NCBI RefSeq assembly: GCF_003234935.1
Contig: NZ_QKSB01000001.1
Location: forward strand, 620,001 to 684,000
DNA length: 64,000 bases
Direction of reading: 5' to 3'
Source: Putridiphycobacter roseus
GTDB taxonomy: Bacteria; Bacteroidota; Bacteroidia; Flavobacteriales_D; Crocinitomicaceae
In this document: positions 60,602 to 64,000 of the stretch, piece after piece
Layout: each line of letters opens with the position of its first letter
Numbering within the stretch: the first letter of the stretch is position 1
The notes under the pieces: generated by a model
Databases searched by the model: none
What the model was told of the DNA's origin: nothing
The model's input: only the letters and a program-made list of their open reading frames with translations
Program-made: the position numbers and the translations under genes

Positions 60602-61292
60602 ATGCCTTTAATAATTTTTCGACCAAAGCCACAACACCTTCACTTGCTTTAGATTTGATGTGTGTATATGCATATGGAAAATGAGAATCTACAGGAGCTG
60701 GATCAACCAAATAAAAAACTGCATCTTTAGGCGCAAAACTAACCAAACTAGCAGCGGGATAAACATTAAGAGAGGTGCCAATTACAATAAAAATATCTGC
60801 TGCTACCACTTCTTCAATCGCTTTTTCCATCAAAGGGACTGGCTCACCAAACCAAACTACATGAGGCCGTATTTGATGACCATTAGGATCTACATCTCCC
60901 CATGAAACGGTTTCACTTACCTCAAATATTTGTTGCGGATGCTCAACGGTTTTCCCTTTCATTATTTCCCCATGCAAATGCAATACAGTTTTACTCCCAG
61001 CCCGTTCGTGTAAATTATCTATATTTTGGGTAATAATACGCACCTCAAACACCTCCTCTAAATCTACCAAAGCCAAATGTGCCGCATTTGGTAAGGCCGC
61101 TATATTTTGTTTTCTTCGTAAATTATAAAATGACAACACCAACTTAGGATCGTTTTGCCATGCAGCAAATGTAGCCACTTCTTCCAACTTGAAATTATCC
61201 CACAATCCTTTGCCTCCTCTAAAAACACCCAAGCCACTTTCTTCACTGATTCCCGCACCCGTGAGCAACACAATTTTTCTTTTTTCCTTCAT
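60600..61292 (-). CDS. Sir2-family NAD-dependent protein deacylase, cysteine-free
   Basis: The 230-aa sirtuin has 'LLTGAGISEESGLGVFRGGKGLW', 'TQNIDNLHERAG', 'LHLHGEIMKG' (catalytic His), 'RPHVVWFGEPVP' and 'VIGTSLNVYPAASLV'. The 'FYNLRR' segment has the Tyr-x-x-Arg pair known from SIRT5/CobB class III enzymes, which favours removal of succinyl or malonyl groups. The protein contains no cysteine at all, so the usual four-Cys zinc site is absent. An HDAC-like deacetylase is encoded at 22754-23656. Confidence 0.93.
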   Translation of the reverse strand: MKEKRKIVLLTGAGISEESGLGVFRGGKGLWDNFKLEEVATFAAWQNDPKLVLSFYNLRRKQNIAALPNAAHLALVDLEEVFEVRIITQNIDNLHERAGSKTVLHLHGEIMKGKTVEHPQQIFEVSETVSWGDVDPNGHQIRPHVVWFGEPVPLMEKAIEEVVAADIFIVIGTSLNVYPAASLVSFAPKDAVFYLVDPAPVDSHFPYAYTHIKSKASEGVVALVEKLLKA

Positions 61293-61336
61293 TTACCACA
61301 CTAATTTATTCCAAAAAATAATAGAATTGCAATGAA

Positions 61337-64000
61337 ATGGGTAATTTCACTAAAATATTAACGTTATCTCTTAAGCGAAAACTCATTTTGACCCTAAAAA
61401 TCACCATATATATATTTACACTATTTTTATTGCTTAGTAGCAATCAAGTGTATGGTCAAAACAATTTAATAAACAAAACCATTAAATACCAAAAGGGTGA
61501 CACCATACAACTTTCAAGCTATTCTATTTTAAAAACAGGATTTGAAGTCTACCACAAAAAAAATAGACTAGTAGATTCTACTTATTTTTTCGATCCTATC
61601 ACCGCAAAATTCTTCAGCAGTTCTGCCCCCTCAGCATTACTTACTTTTAAATATTATCGATCTCCAATTAATATCAATCAAAGTTTTTACCACAAATTAG
61701 ACACATTAATTGTCGACTTCAACGACAGTTTAGCGCTAGAACCATATCGTTTATCCATTAAAAATAACAATGATGACTTAAATTTTTTTGGCGATTCGCA
61801 GTTAGAAAAACAAGGCAGTATATCTAGAGGTGTAACCGTTGGTAACGCACAAAGCCTTTCTTTTCAGTCGACCTTAAATCTTCAATTAAATGGTGTAATT
61901 GGCCCAAACCTATTTATTAAAGGATCAATATCAGACAACAATATACCATTTCAACCAAGTGGCAACACCCAAAAACTGCAAGAATTCGACCAAGTATTCT
62001 TACAAATTTATAATGATGATTTTGCGGTAACTGGTGGTGATTTTTGGCTAAAAAAACCAACGGGATACTTTTTAAATTACAATAAAAGAAGTCAAGGTTT
62101 GAGTGTGGATTATAATTACCTTTCTGCAAACATTAAAAACAGTCCAAAAATATCCCATAAAATAGGCGGTGCATTTTCTAGGGGTAAATTTGCCAGAAAC
62201 ATCCTACAAGGCATAGAAGGAAACCAAGGACCTTACAAATTATCGGGTGTAGAAAACGAACAAAACATCATTGTCCTAGCTGGAACAGAAGCAGTTTATA
62301 TAGATGGAAAACTTCTAGAAAGAGGGCAAGAATTTGACTATACCATTGACTACAATACTGCCGAAATTATATTTACTGCCAATCAATTTATCACCAAAGA
62401 CAAAAGAATTATTGTTGAATTTCAATATTCTGACTTAAACTACGCTAGGAGCCTAGGCGTCTACAATGGAAAAGTAGAAGGGGAGAAATATACCATTTGG
62501 GGCAATTTTTACAATGAACAAGACGCAAAAAACCAACCCATACAGCAAAGTTTAAGTTTTGAACAGAAAACCAATCTATCGTTTGCAGGAGACGACCTTA
62601 ACAACGCTTTGATATCTAGTATAATCCCAACTGAATACAGCGAAAACACCATCCATTACTTTTTAAAAGACAGTCTTGGTATTGACTCCGTTTTAGTTTT
62701 TACCAACAATGTGGACAGTGCAAAATACCGTGCAAACTTCAAACTGCTAGGCGAAAACAAAGGGAACTATATTATAGATAAATATACTGCAAATGGCAAA
62801 ATTTATAAATGGGTTTTTCCTACAGGAGGAATCCCACAAGGCACCTACGAACCAGTAATATTGCTTATTGCGCCGCAAAAAAAGCAGATGGCCTCGGTGG
62901 GCGCCAGCTATCAATTCAATCCAAACGTAAGCACCACCTTTGAGTTAGCATACTCTAGGACAGATAAAAATACTTTTTCCGAACTGGATGCAGGAGATGA
63001 CAAAGGATATGCACTAAAATGGGGGGTAGGGCAACAAAAACAAATTAAAGACAAAGGAATCACCCTCTATTCCAATTTAGACCTCGAAATCAACGACCGA
63101 AATTTCAACCCTATTCAATGGTTCAGGTCGGCTGAATTTGATAGAGACTGGAATTTAAGTAACCAAGCCTACACCGGAAATCAATACATTTCAAAAGTCC
63201 AAATTGGAATTCAAAAAAATAAAGTATTAAAAATCAGCTACCAAATTAATCAGCTCACCTGGGGAGAAGCTTATCAAGGTTTAAAAAATGATGTAGATTT
63301 AAACCTTTTTAAAAACGGCTACACTTTAAATTTTAAAGGAAATTACTTAACCGCAAACGGGGATTTAAACAGCAAGTTTTTTCGTCACCAAGCCGAGGTA
63401 TCCAAGACCTGGAAAAAAATAAAAATTGGGTATGTAGATATTTACGAAAAAAACATCATTAGCATAAGCGATAGTCTTTTGCCTAGCGCCTATCAATTTT
63501 ATGACGCAAAAGCATATATTTCTACTGGAGACTCTACTAAAAATTACCATCAAATTTATTATCAACTAAGAACCGATTGGCTTTCAGATACAAATCAATT
63601 AACACCAAGTGCAAACGCAGAAAACTATGGCATTAGTAGTCAATTTAATAAAAACAAGTATTACCAATTGAAGGTTAACTTAAACTACAGACGACTAAAG
63701 GTTTTGGATGAAAACTTATTTGACCAGCCACCTGAAAATACAATGCTAGGAAGAGTGGAACAGAATTTGTTTTTCCTAAAAGGCGTATTTTCTAGTCGTA
63801 CATTTTACGAAGTAAACTCTGGACTAGAACTGAAAAGAGACTATGTTTATGTCCAAGTAAATAATGGGCAAGGTGTTTACACCTGGATTGATTACAACGA
63901 AGATGGCATAAAAGACATAGGAGAATTTGAAATTGCACAATTTTCAGACCAAGCGGAATACATCAGAATTTCAATATCTTCAACAGAATTTGTAAGAACT
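61337..64000 (+). CDS. Very large exported protein, N-terminal 888 codons (runs off the right edge)
   Basis: From the ATG at 61337 the frame is open to the window edge. A long N-terminus is followed by a signal helix ('ITIYIFTLFLLLSSNQVYGQ', about 23-42). Conserved-looking segments are 'GDSQLEKQGSISRGVTVGNAQSLSFQSTLNLQLNGVIGPNLFIKGSISDNNIPFQPSGNTQKLQEFDQVFLQIYNDDFAVTGGDFWL' (about 155-240), 'GTEAVYIDGKLLERGQEFDYTIDYNTAEIIFT' and many beta-strands after that. I recall large Bacteroidota proteins of unknown function with the same 'GSISRGVTVGN' and 'NIPxQPxGNTQ' motifs; the middle repeat resembles those of SprA-like outer-membrane proteins. A large outer-membrane or surface protein is inferred. 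The C-terminus is not visible. Confidence 0.88.
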   Translation, partial: MGNFTKILTLSLKRKLILTLKITIYIFTLFLLLSSNQVYGQNNLINKTIKYQKGDTIQLSSYSILKTGFEVYHKKNRLVDSTYFFDPITAKFFSSSAPSALLTFKYYRSPININQSFYHKLDTLIVDFNDSLALEPYRLSIKNNNDDLNFFGDSQLEKQGSISRGVTVGNAQSLSFQSTLNLQLNGVIGPNLFIKGSISDNNIPFQPSGNTQKLQEFDQVFLQIYNDDFAVTGGDFWLKKPTGYFLNYNKRSQGLSVDYNYLSANIKNSPKISHKIGGAFSRGKFARNILQGIEGNQGPYKLSGVENEQNIIVLAGTEAVYIDGKLLERGQEFDYTIDYNTAEIIFTANQFITKDKRIIVEFQYSDLNYARSLGVYNGKVEGEKYTIWGNFYNEQDAKNQPIQQSLSFEQKTNLSFAGDDLNNALISSIIPTEYSENTIHYFLKDSLGIDSVLVFTNNVDSAKYRANFKLLGENKGNYIIDKYTANGKIYKWVFPTGGIPQGTYEPVILLIAPQKKQMASVGASYQFNPNVSTTFELAYSRTDKNTFSELDAGDDKGYALKWGVGQQKQIKDKGITLYSNLDLEINDRNFNPIQWFRSAEFDRDWNLSNQAYTGNQYISKVQIGIQKNKVLKISYQINQLTWGEAYQGLKNDVDLNLFKNGYTLNFKGNYLTANGDLNSKFFRHQAEVSKTWKKIKIGYVDIYEKNIISISDSLLPSAYQFYDAKAYISTGDSTKNYHQIYYQLRTDWLSDTNQLTPSANAENYGISSQFNKNKYYQLKVNLNYRRLKVLDENLFDQPPENTMLGRVEQNLFFLKGVFSSRTFYEVNSGLELKRDYVYVQVNNGQGVYTWIDYNEDGIKDIGEFEIAQFSDQAEYIRISISSTEFVRT

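Noticed and set aside
1..64000. Search by eye for CRISPR arrays, tRNA or rRNA genes, prophage modules, integrases and toxin-antitoxin pairs
   Set aside because: None seen. The only dispersed repeats are the palindrome units near 20.1-20.3 kb and 22.6-22.7 kb and the GC-rich patch at 28.6-28.8 kb. A tRNA scan was not possible, so a missed tRNA cannot be fully excluded.

Overview
The window is a chromosomal segment from a low-GC member of the Bacteroidota. Support for this: two proteins (11991-12719, 59824-60549) end in type IX secretion (T9SS) type A sorting domains. Several families are typical of the phylum: DUF2911, DUF6029, Omp28, a bacteroidetal HU-CCDC81/SPOR protein, DUF4625 and MbnP. 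Many genes are preceded by the phylum's -7 promoter element TAnnTTTG, often with a very short leader and no clear Shine-Dalgarno. I see no rRNA, tRNA, CRISPR array, prophage or transposase gene. Most of the window is ordinary core genome; the unusual features are small.

Layout. 1-6.6 kb: start of a truncated secreted protein, a four-helix-bundle protein, a sodium/solute symporter overlapping a Cys-containing metallophosphoesterase-like gene, then a leftward unit LapA-like / ECF sigma factor / 61-aa protein / two mechanosensitive-channel proteins. 6.6-11.7 kb: a leftward coupled unit of secreted PIG-L deacetylase, a 37-aa membrane miniprotein, a second symporter and DUF2911. 12-20 kb: T9SS cargo, a conserved unknown, a C1 peptidase, HU-CCDC81/SPOR protein, TerB-DnaJ protein, SppA and a family 9 glycosyltransferase. 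20.05-22.75 kb: three leftward lipoprotein genes bracketed by a roughly 185-bp direct repeat that carries the 3' end of the glycosyltransferase gene. 22.75-28.4 kb: leftward tyrS-lipoprotein-TrmH-HDAC-like unit, then aspS and DUF2141. 28.4-32 kb: a DoxX/FMN reductase/MarR operon with a candidate operator, and a metal-associated trio ending in MbnP.

33.5-43.1 kb holds a full C5-pathway set for protoheme: hemA-C-D-B-L-E-F leftward, and an AraC regulator-hemH-hemJ rightward. The divergent promoter region contains a Fur-like inverted repeat. hemD seems to lack a standard start codon. 43.4-64 kb: acyltransferase and acyl-ACP desaturase (lipid synthesis), ileS, DUF2490 and CotH (with a large hairpin before them), an NAD(P)-binding protein, hutU, a BI-1 family protein, hldD (LPS heptose), a TlpA-DUF6029-Omp28 unit, T9SS cargo, a cysteine-free sirtuin, and the first 888 codons of a very large exported protein that leaves the window.

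The most interesting candidates for something undescribed are the 37-aa miniprotein coupled between a deacetylase and a symporter, the repeat-bracketed lipoprotein cassette, the non-AUG hemD start with the Fur-like box, and the hairpin between ileS and DUF2490. All assignments come from reading the sequence and remembering protein families; no searches were run.
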